From Rubrobacter marinus (GTDB taxonomy: Bacteria > Actinomycetota > Rubrobacteria > Rubrobacterales > Rubrobacteraceae), in assembly GCF_011492965.1 (NCBI RefSeq), contig NZ_CP045121.1, forward strand, positions 1-64,000: 64,000 nt of DNA, read 5' to 3'. Position 1 is the stretch's first letter, and each line of letters begins with the position of its first letter. Shown piece by piece: positions 42,201 to 53,081 of the stretch. The notes under the pieces are model-generated. The model ran no database searches, was not told where the DNA came from, and was given only the letters and a program-made list of their open reading frames with translations. A program made the translations under genes and the position numbers.

Positions 42201-43334
42201 CTAGCCCTGCTCTTCGGCCGGGGCCTCGGCCATGGCGGGGCGGGTGCCTTCGATGAGGTAGGCGACCACGTCGAGAAAGTCGCCGCTCTCCTCGTAGATG
42301 CGGCGCTGGTACTGGCTGCCGGTGCCGCGCTCCACGATCTCGAGGACGTTCAGGAGCTCAGCCTCGCACCTCAGGTCCTGGCTCACGGGGCGTAGCTCCT
42401 CCACGGCGGCGCGTGCCACGTCGCGGGCGGGGACGTTGGTCCGCTTCCCCAGGTCGTAGAAGGCGGCGTCGAGGCCGTGGCGGGAGGACCTCCACTTGTT
42501 CTCCAGGGCGAGCTCGCGGTTGTAGGGGCCCTTCGGGGGACCCGAGAGGGAGCTCGCGACGAGGCATTGCGTCAGGGCGGTCAGGGCGACGGCGTGGTCC
42601 AGGCTCGTCTGGGAGTCGAGGATGCGCAGCTCTATCGTCCCGATCTTCGCGTGCGGCCTGACGTCCCACCAGCAGAACGTGTAGTCGTCCATCGCCCCCG
42701 AGTCGACCATCAGGTCCACGTAGGACTCGAAGGAGCCGTAGTCCGGGAAGGCGGGGGGGAGGCCGGCCCTCGGAAAGGTCTCGAAGATCTTGACGCGCGT
42801 CGATTCGAAGCCGGTGTCCATGCCCTGCCAGAACGGCGAGTTCGACGAGAGCGCGAGGAGGAGCGGGGCCCACTCGGAGAGGCGGTTGTGGGCCTCTATC
42901 ACCTCCTCCTCGCCCGGCACGGCGACGTGGACGTGCTGGCCGAAGATGACCTCGCGCTCGGCGACCCAGCGCAGGGTCTTTATCACCTTGCGGTAGCGCT
43001 CCTGGTCCGTGATCTTCTGGTCGCGGTAGAGCGAGAAGGGGTGCGTGCCGGCGCTCGCCAGGGCCGCGCCGCAGGCGGCGGTCCACGACCTGACCCGGCT
43101 CCTGAGCTCCCTCAGCCGCCCCGCGGCCTCCGAGACGGTGGCGCACGGCGGGGTCTTTATCTCGAGGACGGACTGGAAGAGCTCGTAGGAGACCGCCTCC
43201 TCCAGGTCCTCGGGCAGGCGCGACATGACCTCCTCGATCTTGGAGACGAGCTCGCCGGTGCTGGCGTCGACGATGTGGAGCTCCTCCTCCACCCCCAGGG
43301 TGTACCCCCGGCTGCCGTTGAACTCTAGCGCCAT
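42201..43334 (-). CDS. Carboxylate-amine ligase of the GCS2/YbdK family
   Basis: A 377-residue ATP-dependent ligase related to glutamate-cysteine ligase. Family segments are YTLGVEEELHIVD at the N-terminus, SYELFQSVLEIKTPPC, a metal-binding GQHVHVAVP near 135, FWQGMDTGF, and GTIELRILDSQTSL. Members form gamma-glutamyl or related amide bonds; the true substrate cannot be told from sequence. Actinobacteria use other thiols than glutathione, so glutathione synthesis is not implied. ATG start at 43334. Confidence 0.9.
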   Translation of the reverse strand: MALEFNGSRGYTLGVEEELHIVDASTGELVSKIEEVMSRLPEDLEEAVSYELFQSVLEIKTPPCATVSEAAGRLRELRSRVRSWTAACGAALASAGTHPFSLYRDQKITDQERYRKVIKTLRWVAEREVIFGQHVHVAVPGEEEVIEAHNRLSEWAPLLLALSSNSPFWQGMDTGFESTRVKIFETFPRAGLPPAFPDYGSFESYVDLMVDSGAMDDYTFCWWDVRPHAKIGTIELRILDSQTSLDHAVALTALTQCLVASSLSGPPKGPYNRELALENKWRSSRHGLDAAFYDLGKRTNVPARDVARAAVEELRPVSQDLRCEAELLNVLEIVERGTGSQYQRRIYEESGDFLDVVAYLIEGTRPAMAEAPAEEQG

Positions 43335-43432
43335 GACTCCTCCCTCATCTTCGCGATGAGCCGACCCGCGTTCTTACGAGCCCGTATGGTAGCCCTTTTG
43401 CCCGGACGCCGCGCAGGGCGCGAAGGGCGCGT

Positions 43433-44383
43433 TCACGGGCCAGCATCGGGCGCCTTCTTCGGCGCCGCGGGCGCCCCCGGCCCGACCTGGGCGAGCGCCG
43501 CGCCGGAGAGCACGAGGAGCGCTCCGAGGACCTTGAGCGCCGTGAGATCCTCCCCCAGCAACAAGACCCCCAGGGCCCCGGCCACCACCGGCTCCACCGT
43601 CGCGACGATGGCCGCCCTCCCCGCCTCCAACCTCCTCAGCCCGAACGTGTAGAGGGCGAACGCGAGCGCGGTGTGGACGACCGCGAGCATCAGCAGCAGC
43701 GCGTAGCACCACAGGGGGAGCCCCACGAGCGTGCCGAGGGTCGGGAGGGCGAAGGCGACGAGCAGGACGGCGCCGAAGCCGAGGGCGTAGCTCAGGATGG
43801 CGGCCGGCCCGAGGTGGCCCGCGACGGGCTTGCCGAAGATCGAGTACATCCCGTACGTCAGCCCCGCCAGGAGCCCGGTCAGGAGCACGAAGGGCGTGAC
43901 CTCGAGCGTCCCGAGGTCGTACGCGCCCACCACGAGCCCGATCCCGGCGAAGGTCAGCCCCAGCGCCACGACCCGCAAGACCCCCAACGGCTCCCTCAGA
44001 AACGCCCACGCCAGCAGGGTCACGAACGCCGGTGAGCTGTACAGAAGGATCGACGCCGTCCCGACCTCGCTCTCCCGCACGGTGAAGAAGTACAGCAGGT
44101 AGAACGCCCCGATCCCCACGAGCCCCAGCGGCGCCAGGAACACCAGGTCCCTCCGTGCCACCCGTAGCTGCCATAGCCCCCTCGTCAGGGCCAGGAAGAC
44201 CAGCACCGCCACCCACCCGACCACGGCGCGAAACGCGACCAGCGCCTCGAACGAGACGCCCTCCGCGTAGAGAAGCTTCGCGAAGTAGCCTAAGGTGCCC
44301 CAGATCGAGGCCGCAGCCGCGACGGCGAGGACGCCCAGGAGCCGTCCCCCCGCCGAAGGTTTCTGTCGTGGTCGACTCATCAT
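43433..44383 (-). CDS. EamA-family (DMT) transporter
   Basis: A 316-residue membrane protein with ten hydrophobic segments arranged as two EamA repeats; typical segments are ASIWGTLGYFAKLLY near the start and LEVTPFVLLTGLLAGLTYGMYSIFGK at the repeat junction. Such proteins export amino acids or metabolites. The start MMSRPRQKPS (ATG 44383) gives a basic cytoplasmic N-terminus, fitting the fold; longer in-frame starts add unconserved sequence. Monocistronic on the minus strand. Confidence 0.9.
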   Translation of the reverse strand: MMSRPRQKPSAGGRLLGVLAVAAAASIWGTLGYFAKLLYAEGVSFEALVAFRAVVGWVAVLVFLALTRGLWQLRVARRDLVFLAPLGLVGIGAFYLLYFFTVRESEVGTASILLYSSPAFVTLLAWAFLREPLGVLRVVALGLTFAGIGLVVGAYDLGTLEVTPFVLLTGLLAGLTYGMYSIFGKPVAGHLGPAAILSYALGFGAVLLVAFALPTLGTLVGLPLWCYALLLMLAVVHTALAFALYTFGLRRLEAGRAAIVATVEPVVAGALGVLLLGEDLTALKVLGALLVLSGAALAQVGPGAPAAPKKAPDAGP

Positions 44384-44524
44384 CCGCACGATGTTAGCCG
44401 AGACGGGGAGAAAAGACGTGTGAATGCTCGGCGCAGAAGGGCCGTCAAGGGTGCCCACCAGACGACACGGCGAGATGTCGAGGGAGAGCTCGTCTTCGCA
44501 AGGCGCGGTTCGGGGCCCGGGGTT

Positions 44525-46402
44525 CTAGTGCCGGTCGAGCTTGCGGGCGATCTCGTTGACGCCCATGCGGAAGCAGATGGAGCGGCCGTGGGGGCAGGTG
44601 GCGGGGAGGCGGCTGTTCAGCCAGCTCTTTACGAGGGCCTCCATCTCGGGTTGGGAGAGCTTGTCGCCGAGCTTCACGGCGGAGTGGCAGGCGATGGTGG
44701 CGAGGATGTGGTCCTCGCGACGGCGTCCGGGGCCGGTGCCGCGGGCGGCGGAGAGGGCCTCCTTGAACGCGCCGGCGACGTCGCGGCCGGCGAGGGTGGA
44801 GATGACGGCGGTCACCCTGAAGGAGCTCGGGCCGAAGGGCTCGGCCTCGAAGCCGTAGACGGCGAGCTCTTCGAGGTAGCCCTCGGCCGACTCGGCCTCC
44901 GCGGGCGGCAGCTCCACGACCTCCGGGACGAGCAGGGCCTGGGTGGTCGGCACGGAGCCCTCCTCCGCGTCCGTGAGCCCGTCCAGGATGGCCCGTTCGT
45001 GGGCGACGTGCTGGTCGACGACCCACATCGCCCCCGGCTCCTCGACGAGGATGTAGCCGGCGGCGAGCTGCCCGATCACCCTTAGCTCATCGACGGCCGC
45101 CCGGGGCAGCGCGCCCCGCTCCGGCGGCTCGTAGGGCTCCGGGGCCTCCTCCCGCCGGGGCGCGCCGTACTCCGAGAGCGGCCGGGAGGCCCGGGCGAGC
45201 CTCTCCCGAACCTCGTTCAGGTCGCGCCGCGGGGCGGGGGGCCCGAGCGGGGATGCCGGCGAGGGGTAGTCGGGGCGGCGCTCGGCGACGCGCTCGTAGC
45301 GGCCGGGCGGTTCGTACGGCCGGGGCGACGGGAGGCGGTCCTGGGAGTAGGAGGGCTCGGTCGGGCGCGGGACGGAGGCGGGCGGCGAGGGGCGCCACTC
45401 TATCGCCTCGCGCACCGCGGCGGCGACGGCGGCGCGGGCCGCCCGCTCCTCGGAGAAGCGGACCACCTGCTTTGTGGGGTGGACGTTCACGTCGACCCGG
45501 CGCGGGTCTACCTCGATGCGGAGCGCGACCGGGGGGTAGCGGCCGGAGGGCAGGGTGGAGCGGTAGGCGTCGTCGATGCCGCGCGTCAGGTTCTCCGCCC
45601 GCACCCAGCGGCCGTTCACCGAGATCGTCTGGCGCGCCCGGTTCGACTCCGTCAGGCTCGGGAGGGCGGCGTATCCGGAGACCCGGAAGGCCCCGGACTC
45701 GTACTCGACCTTGCGCATCGAGCGCGCCTTCGCCACCCCGTGGACCTGCGCGAGGCGCTCCAGGAGGTCGCCGTCCCCGCTCACGGGGAGCGAGAGGTAG
45801 TCCCGCCCGCCCTCGGAGAGACGGAAGGCGACCTTCGGGTGGGCGACGGCGAGGTGCGTCAGGGTCTCTATGATGGCGGCGCGCTCGGCGCGGGGGCCCT
45901 TGAGGAAGGCGCGCCGGGCGGGGACGTTGTAGAAGAGGCGGTCGACGAGGATCGTCGTTCCCCTGGGGTGCGAGGCCGGGAGGACCTTCGCCTCGCCGCC
46001 CCCGTCGACCAGGACCTTCGTGCCGGCGCCCTCGCCGGTCGAGGTCGTCAGGCAGAACGACGAGACGCTCGCGACGGAGGGGAGGGCCTCGCCGCGGAAG
46101 CCCAAAGTGGCGACGCTCTCGAGGTCGCCGACGGAGCGGAGCTTGCTCGTCGCGTGGCGCAGGACGGAGAGGGCGGCGTCATCGCGCGCCATCCCCGAGC
46201 CGTCGTCCCGGACGAGGATGTGCGAGGTGCCCCCGTCGCCGAGCTCCACCTCGACGCGCGAGGCGCCGGCGTCCAGGGAGTTCTCGACGAGCTCCTTGAC
46301 CACGGAGGCGGGCCGGTCGACGACCTCCCCGGCCGCGACCTGCTGGGCCACCCTGGGGTCCAGGACCCGGATGCTCGCGCGCTCGTCGCCCTTCTCTCCC
46401 AC
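44525..46402 (-). CDS. mutL: DNA mismatch repair protein MutL
   Basis: GHKL ATPase that links MutS recognition to strand incision. The 625-residue protein has VVKELVENSLDAGASR near residue 34, DDGSGMARDD, ATLGFRGEALPSVASV, and a long Pro/Arg-rich linker (about 330-430). The C-terminal domain keeps the endonuclease motif as DQHVAHERAILD near 468, with Asp in place of the last Glu of DQHA(X)2E(X)4E, plus CHSAVKLGDKLS and CPHGRS. MutL is missing from most actinobacteria but is present in early-branching lineages. GTG start at 46402; the gene diverges from accB. Confidence 0.95.
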   Translation of the reverse strand: MGEKGDERASIRVLDPRVAQQVAAGEVVDRPASVVKELVENSLDAGASRVEVELGDGGTSHILVRDDGSGMARDDAALSVLRHATSKLRSVGDLESVATLGFRGEALPSVASVSSFCLTTSTGEGAGTKVLVDGGGEAKVLPASHPRGTTILVDRLFYNVPARRAFLKGPRAERAAIIETLTHLAVAHPKVAFRLSEGGRDYLSLPVSGDGDLLERLAQVHGVAKARSMRKVEYESGAFRVSGYAALPSLTESNRARQTISVNGRWVRAENLTRGIDDAYRSTLPSGRYPPVALRIEVDPRRVDVNVHPTKQVVRFSEERAARAAVAAAVREAIEWRPSPPASVPRPTEPSYSQDRLPSPRPYEPPGRYERVAERRPDYPSPASPLGPPAPRRDLNEVRERLARASRPLSEYGAPRREEAPEPYEPPERGALPRAAVDELRVIGQLAAGYILVEEPGAMWVVDQHVAHERAILDGLTDAEEGSVPTTQALLVPEVVELPPAEAESAEGYLEELAVYGFEAEPFGPSSFRVTAVISTLAGRDVAGAFKEALSAARGTGPGRRREDHILATIACHSAVKLGDKLSQPEMEALVKSWLNSRLPATCPHGRSICFRMGVNEIARKLDRH

Positions 46403-46519
46403 AAGCGGATTCTACACGCGGCGACCGGCTTTCCCACCGTCCTGCGCGAGGCCGGGGGCCTCCCCAACCTTCGGCGGCAAACGTGTACAATCCGGGGCTA
46501 TGCCGAAGAGGAGGGAGCG

Positions 46520-47023
46520 TTGAACAACGGCGGAGAGCCGAAGGGCCAGGCGGGGATGCCCCTGCCCCTCGACGACGTGGGCAAGCTCGTCGAGCTTCTG
46601 GCCGAGAGCGGGGTCGGCGAGATCCGGGTCCGCCAGGGTGAGCTCGAGATCACGGTGAAGGCGAAGCCCGAGGCCGCGCCCGTGGCGGTCTCGGCCGAGC
46701 CGCGGGTCCACGCGGCGGAGGCCGCCGTCCCCGACGCCCAGGTTCTGGAGACGCAGGCCGAGGTCCCGAGCACGAACGGGCTGCACGCGGTCCGCTCCCC
46801 GGTCGTGGGGACGTTCTACCGGGCGCCGGCGCCGGGGGAGGGCCCGTACGTCGAGGTGGGGGACAAGGTCAGGGCGGGGCAGACGCTGTGCATCGTCGAG
46901 GCCATGAAGCTGATGAACGAGATCCCCTCGGACGTCTCCGGCGAGGTCGTCGAGATCCTCGCCGAGAACTCGGGCGGGGTCGAGTACGACCAGCCGCTCT
47001 TCCACATCCGGCCCGAAGCCTAG
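46520..47023 (+). CDS. accB: Biotin carboxyl carrier protein of acetyl-CoA carboxylase
   Basis: A 167-residue carrier whose C-terminal biotinyl domain holds the biotinylation motif EAMKLMNEI near residue 135. The N-terminal helix (LDDVGKLVELLAESGVGEIRVRQGELEITVK) and the Ala/Pro/Val linker are typical of AccB. A TTG start at 46520 follows GAGGAGGGA. The carboxylase gene begins 20 bp after the stop. Confidence 0.95.
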   Translation: MNNGGEPKGQAGMPLPLDDVGKLVELLAESGVGEIRVRQGELEITVKAKPEAAPVAVSAEPRVHAAEAAVPDAQVLETQAEVPSTNGLHAVRSPVVGTFYRAPAPGEGPYVEVGDKVRAGQTLCIVEAMKLMNEIPSDVSGEVVEILAENSGGVEYDQPLFHIRPEA

Positions 47024-47043
47024 AGATTCAGGGTAGGGTCTTC

Positions 47044-48431
<1,388 letters not shown>

Positions 48432-48532
48432 GACGGACCCCGCCCCTTCCTCGTCCTCCGGGAGGGCGAGGAGCCGGGCCCACGCAAAGGTCGCGCCGCC
48501 CCGTTTTGGTACCCGCGACCCGCGCCGAGCGG

Positions 48533-49114
48533 CTACAGCGAGCGGATCACCCGCGCCGGGTTGCCCACCGCGACCGTGTTCGGGGGCACGTCCTCCGTTA
48601 CGACGGCACCCGCGCCGACGATGGCGTTCTCGCCGACGACCACGCCGGGAAGAACGATCGCGCCGCCCCCGACCCACGCGTTGTCCCCGATCGTGATGGG
48701 CAGGGCCGCCTCCCACTTCGCCCGCCGCAGCTCGGCGTCGGCCGGGTGCGTCGGCGTCAAGAGCTGTACGTTCGGTCCGATCTGTGCGTCGTCGCCGATC
48801 CTGATCTCGGCGACGTCGAGGGCCATCAGGCCGAAGTTCACGAAGGCCCGGGCCCCCACGCTTATTCCGAAGCCGTAGTCGCAGTACAGCGGCGGCCGTA
48901 TCTCCGATCCTTCGCCGAACGCTCCGAGTAGGTCTTCGAGGAGGCGCCGCCGCAGATCGGGGTCGCCCGCGGGGCTCTCGTTGAACCTCTCCATGAGGGC
49001 CATGGCCCGCAGGTTGTCCCGCGCCAGCTCCGGATCGTCGGCGACGTAGAGGTCGCCGGCGAGCATCCGCTCGCGCTGGGTCCGGGCGTCGGGCTGTGGG
49101 GTCTTTTCGGCCAA
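48533..49114 (-). CDS. Maltose/galactoside O-acetyltransferase family (left-handed beta helix)
   Basis: A 193-residue hexapeptide-repeat acetyltransferase. An N-terminal helical domain (AGDLYVADDPELARDNLRAMALMERFN) is followed by a left-handed parallel beta helix with repeats such as IGDDAQIGPNV, IGDNAWVGGGAIVLPGV and GENAIVGAGAVV, plus the catalytic histidine in LLTPTHPAD. It transfers acetyl from acetyl-CoA to sugars; the sugar is not known. TTG start at 49114. Confidence 0.92.
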   Translation of the reverse strand: MAEKTPQPDARTQRERMLAGDLYVADDPELARDNLRAMALMERFNESPAGDPDLRRRLLEDLLGAFGEGSEIRPPLYCDYGFGISVGARAFVNFGLMALDVAEIRIGDDAQIGPNVQLLTPTHPADAELRRAKWEAALPITIGDNAWVGGGAIVLPGVVVGENAIVGAGAVVTEDVPPNTVAVGNPARVIRSL

Positions 49115-49243
49115 GGGCTCGAGTTTAACTCAGGGCTACCCCGACGGCCCGCTCGACCGGGAGGGCCACGGGTGGGCGGGCAGGTGGTAATCTTTTACTC
49201 CCCGGCGCGCGGTCTCCGGGGCGAGGTTCCGAGGAGGGGTCGT

Positions 49244-50065
49244 TTGGCGCAAGAAGGGGCACAGGAGAAGGAGAGGCTGCTCTTCGGCGGGATGGCCCGC
49301 TGGGGAGGGGTGGACTTCTTCGGGCCCAGCTACGCGAGCTCCGCGCAGCGCAAGGACGGCAAGATCTACGTCTGGATCGACCCGTTTAGCGTCTGGCAGC
49401 CGGAGGGCACTCTGGGGCGCGTCCTCAAGCTGCCCATCATTCGCTCGGTCTTCTTCTGGTTCCGCATCGTGCTCCAGCTTGTGGGCTCGATCTGGACCCT
49501 CGTCTTCTTTGTCGCCATCATGGGCGTCCTCTGGCTGCTCGTGAGCCTGATGGAACGGGGCACGGAGGCCGTCGGCGGCCCCGTGGGCCAGGTTCTCGCC
49601 TTCTTCGCCGCGTTCCCGATCCTGCCGATCCTGCTGCTCTTCTTCGCCGCGATGAAGTTCACCTCCATCGGCCGCTACCACGGCGCCGAGCACAAGGCCG
49701 TCGCGGCCTACGAGCGCTACGGCGAGGTGACCCTCGAGAACGCGAAGGGCGTGAGCCGCCTCCACCCCCGCTGCGGCACGAACATACTCTTCTACATAAC
49801 CCTCGCCGCCCTCGCCGACCCGTTCATAAACTGGGCCCCCTACGCGGTCCTCCAGTTTATCCTCATAAGCGAGGCCTGGTTCGTCTTCGGCAAGACGCGC
49901 CCCTCCATCGCCATCGGCAACTTCCTCCAGAGGTACCTCACCACCTCGGAGCCCGGCCGCAAGGAGCTCGAGGTCGCCGTAGAATCCCTCTCCGAGCTTA
50001 TAAAGGCCGAGAACGGCGAACGCGCCTCCGCCAAAGAGCCGGTCCTGATCCCGGCGCGTTACTAG
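49244..50065 (+). CDS. YqhQ-like DUF1385 membrane protein
   Basis: A 273-residue membrane protein with a cytoplasmic N-terminus (FGGMARWGGVDFFGP), at least four membrane segments and the metal-ligand-like segment YHGAEHKAVAAYE near residue 145, plus RLHPRCGTN, both hallmarks of DUF1385. The family has been described as a metal-dependent membrane enzyme; its exact reaction is unclear. The TTG at 49244 has GAGGAGGGG upstream and starts just before the conserved part; an upstream in-frame start at 49172 adds 24 unconserved residues. Confidence 0.9.
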   Translation: MAQEGAQEKERLLFGGMARWGGVDFFGPSYASSAQRKDGKIYVWIDPFSVWQPEGTLGRVLKLPIIRSVFFWFRIVLQLVGSIWTLVFFVAIMGVLWLLVSLMERGTEAVGGPVGQVLAFFAAFPILPILLLFFAAMKFTSIGRYHGAEHKAVAAYERYGEVTLENAKGVSRLHPRCGTNILFYITLAALADPFINWAPYAVLQFILISEAWFVFGKTRPSIAIGNFLQRYLTTSEPGRKELEVAVESLSELIKAENGERASAKEPVLIPARY

Positions 50066-50322
50066 CGTTCCAGGGCCCCGGTCCCCTCGCTCCGCGCCGC
50101 ACCGCCGCGGGCGGAACCCTGCCCCTCCGAGAGACCTCGACGCCCCCGATCCACGCAACTCAAGCCGGCCCGCGACCGACACGGCGCACGGCCGTGCGCC
50201 GGTGCGGTCAGGGGAGCAAGGAGTGACCTCCGCCTTTGTAAAACGGTTTAGTAACAGTTTGATCCGGGTAGCATCGAGACTTGAGGTTTGAGACACGGTT
50301 GTATAGAAGGAGTTGGATTTTT

Positions 50323-51171
50323 GTGACTACGGTTCCCGGCATTACGCTCAACGACGGCAACGTCATCCCGCAGCTCGGTTTCGGGGTCTTTCAGATAAAG
50401 CCCGAGGATACCGTCGAGGCGGTGAGCAACGCCCTCCAGATCGGCTACCGGCACATCGACACCGCGGAGATGTACGGCAACGAGAAGGAGGTCGGCGAGG
50501 CTGTCCGCGCCTCCGGGTTGGATCGCGGTGACGTCTTCGTCACCAGCAAGCTCAACAACAGCTTCCACGAGCCCGGGGACGCCCGCCAGGCGTTCGAGAC
50601 GACGCTCTCCGAGCTCGGCTTCGACTACGTCGACCTGTTCCTCATCCACTGGCCGCTGCCCACGCTCTACAACGGCGACTACGTCTCCACCTGGAAGACG
50701 ATGGAGGAGTTCAAGAGCGACGGCCGCGCCCGCTCCATCGGCGTGTCGAACTTCCAGATCGAGCACCTGGAGAAGCTGGCCGCCGAGACGGACACGGTGC
50801 CGGCGGTAAACCAGATCGAGGTTCACCCCTACTTCACCAACGACACCGTGCGCGGCTACGGCCAGGAGCACGGGATCGTCACGGAGGCGTGGTCGCCGAT
50901 CGCGCAGGGCGGGGTGCTCGACGACGCGACCATCACCCGGATCGCCGAAAAGGTCGGGAAGTCGACTGCGCAGGTCGTCCTGAGGTGGCACATCCAGCGC
51001 GGCGACATCGTGTTCCCGAAGTCGGTGACGCCGTCGCGCATGAAGGAGAACTTCGAGCTGTTCGACTTCGAGCTCGATCCCGACGACATGAACGAGATCA
51101 CCGCGCTCGACCGGGGCGAGGACGGCCGCACCGGCCCGAACCCGGACACGTTCGCCTTCGTCCCGAGCTAG
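50323..51171 (+). CDS. Aldo/keto reductase
   Basis: A 282-residue NADPH-dependent reductase with the AKR signature GYRHIDTAEMYGNE (catalytic Asp and Tyr), the catalytic Lys in VTSKLNNS, the catalytic His in LIHWPLP, GVSNFQIEHL, and the cofactor segment FPKSVTPSRMKENFELFDFEL near 230-250. It resembles 2,5-diketo-gluconate reductase-like proteins; the substrate is unknown. The GTG at 50323 has AGAAGGAG upstream; 42 bp more of in-frame sequence looks non-coding. Confidence 0.93.
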   Translation: MTTVPGITLNDGNVIPQLGFGVFQIKPEDTVEAVSNALQIGYRHIDTAEMYGNEKEVGEAVRASGLDRGDVFVTSKLNNSFHEPGDARQAFETTLSELGFDYVDLFLIHWPLPTLYNGDYVSTWKTMEEFKSDGRARSIGVSNFQIEHLEKLAAETDTVPAVNQIEVHPYFTNDTVRGYGQEHGIVTEAWSPIAQGGVLDDATITRIAEKVGKSTAQVVLRWHIQRGDIVFPKSVTPSRMKENFELFDFELDPDDMNEITALDRGEDGRTGPNPDTFAFVPS

Positions 51172-51240
51172 ACCTCTTCCGCACCGGGGACTCGTCCCGG
51201 CCCCGGTCCAGATTAGACGAGCAGCGCCGAGCCATCGTGG

Positions 51241-51280
51241 CCCCGGCGGGAGCGCCTCTACCGGCGTGCTCCCGCCGGGG
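51241..51280. terminator. Bidirectional terminator between aldo/keto reductase and SDR
   Basis: Inverted repeat with 13-bp arms (51241-51253 and 51268-51280) around a 14-nt loop, between two convergent genes. Confidence 0.7.
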
Positions 51281-51292
51281 CTTTGGTCGAGG

Positions 51293-52036
51293 CTAGTTCG
51301 GCTGCTGGGTGGGGCGGATGAGGATCTCGTTGACGCTCACGCGCTCGGGCTGCGTGACGCAGTAGGCGATGGCGTTCGCGATGTCCTCGGCCTGGAGGAT
51401 GTCGAGCGAGAGGAGGCCGCTGAGGTTCTCCTTCGCGTCCTCGTCGGTGATGTGGGTGGCGAGCTCCGTCGCGACGGCGCCGGGCTCGACGATCGTCACG
51501 CGGATGTTGTCCTCCAGAAGCTCCTGCCTCAGCGCCTCGGAGATGGCGTTGACGGCGAACTTCGTCCCCGAGTAGACGCCGGTGGTCGCCCGGCTCCGCC
51601 GTCCGGCGACCGACGAGATGTTCACCAGGTGTCCGGAGCCCTGCTCCTTCATGACCTGCACCGCGGCGTCGGTGGCGTAGAGGAGGCCGAGGACGTTCAC
51701 GTCGAACATCCGGCGCCACTCGTCGGAGAGGCCCTTCTCCACGGCCGAGAGCTGCATCACGCCGGCGTTGTTCACGAGGATGTCCACCCGGCCGAACTCG
51801 CTCTTCGCCCTCCGCACGAGCTCGTGCGCCTGCCCCTCGTCGGTGACGTCGGCCGCGACGGAGAGCGCCTTGCCCCCGTTGCCGTTGATCCTCTCGACGA
51901 GGCCGGAGAGCCTGTCCTCCCTGCGCGCCGCGACCACGACCGACGCCCCTTCGGCGGCCAGCGCCTCGGCCGTCGCCTCGCCTATCCCGCTAGATGCGCC
52001 GGTTATCACCGCGACCTTGCCGTCCAGCTTTGCCAC
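51293..52036 (-). CDS. SDR-family oxidoreductase (YdfG-like)
   Basis: A 247-residue classical SDR with TGASSGIGEATAEAL, NNAGVMQLS, an active-site serine in NISSVAGRRS and YSGTK near residue 155 (YxxxK). A basic residue pair in AARREDRL suggests NADP(H). Relatives reduce 3-hydroxy acids or carbonyls. Monocistronic, convergent with the aldo/keto reductase. Confidence 0.92.
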   Translation of the reverse strand: MAKLDGKVAVITGASSGIGEATAEALAAEGASVVVAARREDRLSGLVERINGNGGKALSVAADVTDEGQAHELVRRAKSEFGRVDILVNNAGVMQLSAVEKGLSDEWRRMFDVNVLGLLYATDAAVQVMKEQGSGHLVNISSVAGRRSRATTGVYSGTKFAVNAISEALRQELLEDNIRVTIVEPGAVATELATHITDEDAKENLSGLLSLDILQAEDIANAIAYCVTQPERVSVNEILIRPTQQPN

Positions 52037-52121
52037 GATCTGCCTCCCGATGGTGGTTTATCGACCGACAGACTCTAACACCGCCGGGCTCCTTCCCCGA
52101 AGGGTTGCCCCCGGCCGGGCC

Positions 52122-53075
52122 CTAGATCGCGGGTCGCGGGTTCGGCGCGCCTCGGGAGGTGAGGCGGAGGTAGGCGAGCGTCCAGAGGGCGTGCCTGAAC
52201 GTACCGAAGGCGCCCGTCGCCACGAGGAGGAGCGGGACCAGGATCAGGGCGGCGACGATACCGGCCGCGATCGCGGCGGTGGGGTACCCGGCCACCCCGA
52301 GGGCTATCGTCGGGAGGAAGAGGATCAGGCCGACGATCAGGGCCGCGATGAGGAGCGCGAGCCCGACCCCGATGGCGAGCCCGATCCCGATAAGCCACAC
52401 GATCAGGCTCCTCCCGAGGTTCTGGCGGAAGAGCCGGTAGCCGCCCCCGACCGAGCCCACGACGCCCTCCCGGTCCACCACGATCCGCCGCAGCGCGAAC
52501 TGCCCGACGATGGACAGGGGACGAACAGGGCGATCAGGACCAGGACGCCCGCGAGCCCCGCCAGCACCCCGAAACCCACGCGAGCACCCACCGACTCCGT
52601 CGCGGCGAAGACGCCCAGGAAGAGCAAGACCAGGGCAGCGCGACGACGAGAAGGAGCACCAGCGAGATCAGGACGAACAGCGCGTAGTACCCGAGCACGC
52701 GCCAGAAGTTCGACAGCCCCGCCCGGAACGCGGACCCGAACCGCCGGGCCTCCCCCGGTCCACCGCCGCCACGCTCTCGGCGAGCGCCCCCTGCGAGACG
52801 AGGGCGAAGAACAGGAAGACGAGCACGAGCAGCACCGCCAGGGTGACCATCCCCAGAATCAGGGCCGTGTTGTCGAAGACGTTCTGACCGCTTTGCAGGG
52901 CCAGCGCCGAGGAGAAGTCCGAGTTGCCGGGATCGGAGTCGAAGTTGCCGCCCCCGCCGGTGGGGACGCCGGGGAAGTTGAAGGAGGCGCCGCCCGCGAA
53001 GAAGCCGAAGAACCACAGGTAGCGGTTGCGCAAGGAGATCCAGAAAGCGCTCTTGACGATCTCCCCGTAGTCCAC
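52122..53075 (-). pseudogene. Polytopic membrane protein, three frameshifts as sequenced
   Basis: Starts MDYGEIVKSAFWISLRNRYLW at 53075. Hydrophobic segments continue across four frames (FFGFFAGGASF, LAVLLVLVFLFFALVSQGAL, LFVLISLVLLLVVAL, IVWLIGIGLAIGVG, LALLIAALIVGLILFLPTIAL). Adding one base at each of three homopolymers, C5 at 52752-52756, G3 at 52633-52635 and G4 at 52517-52520, restores a 318-residue protein with about six membrane helices. The layout resembles DUF-type membrane domains of the glycerophosphodiester phosphodiesterase-associated kind. The ATP-grasp gene lies 6 bp upstream, so the two are one transcript. Confidence 0.85.
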
Positions 53076-53081
53076 GCGGGC

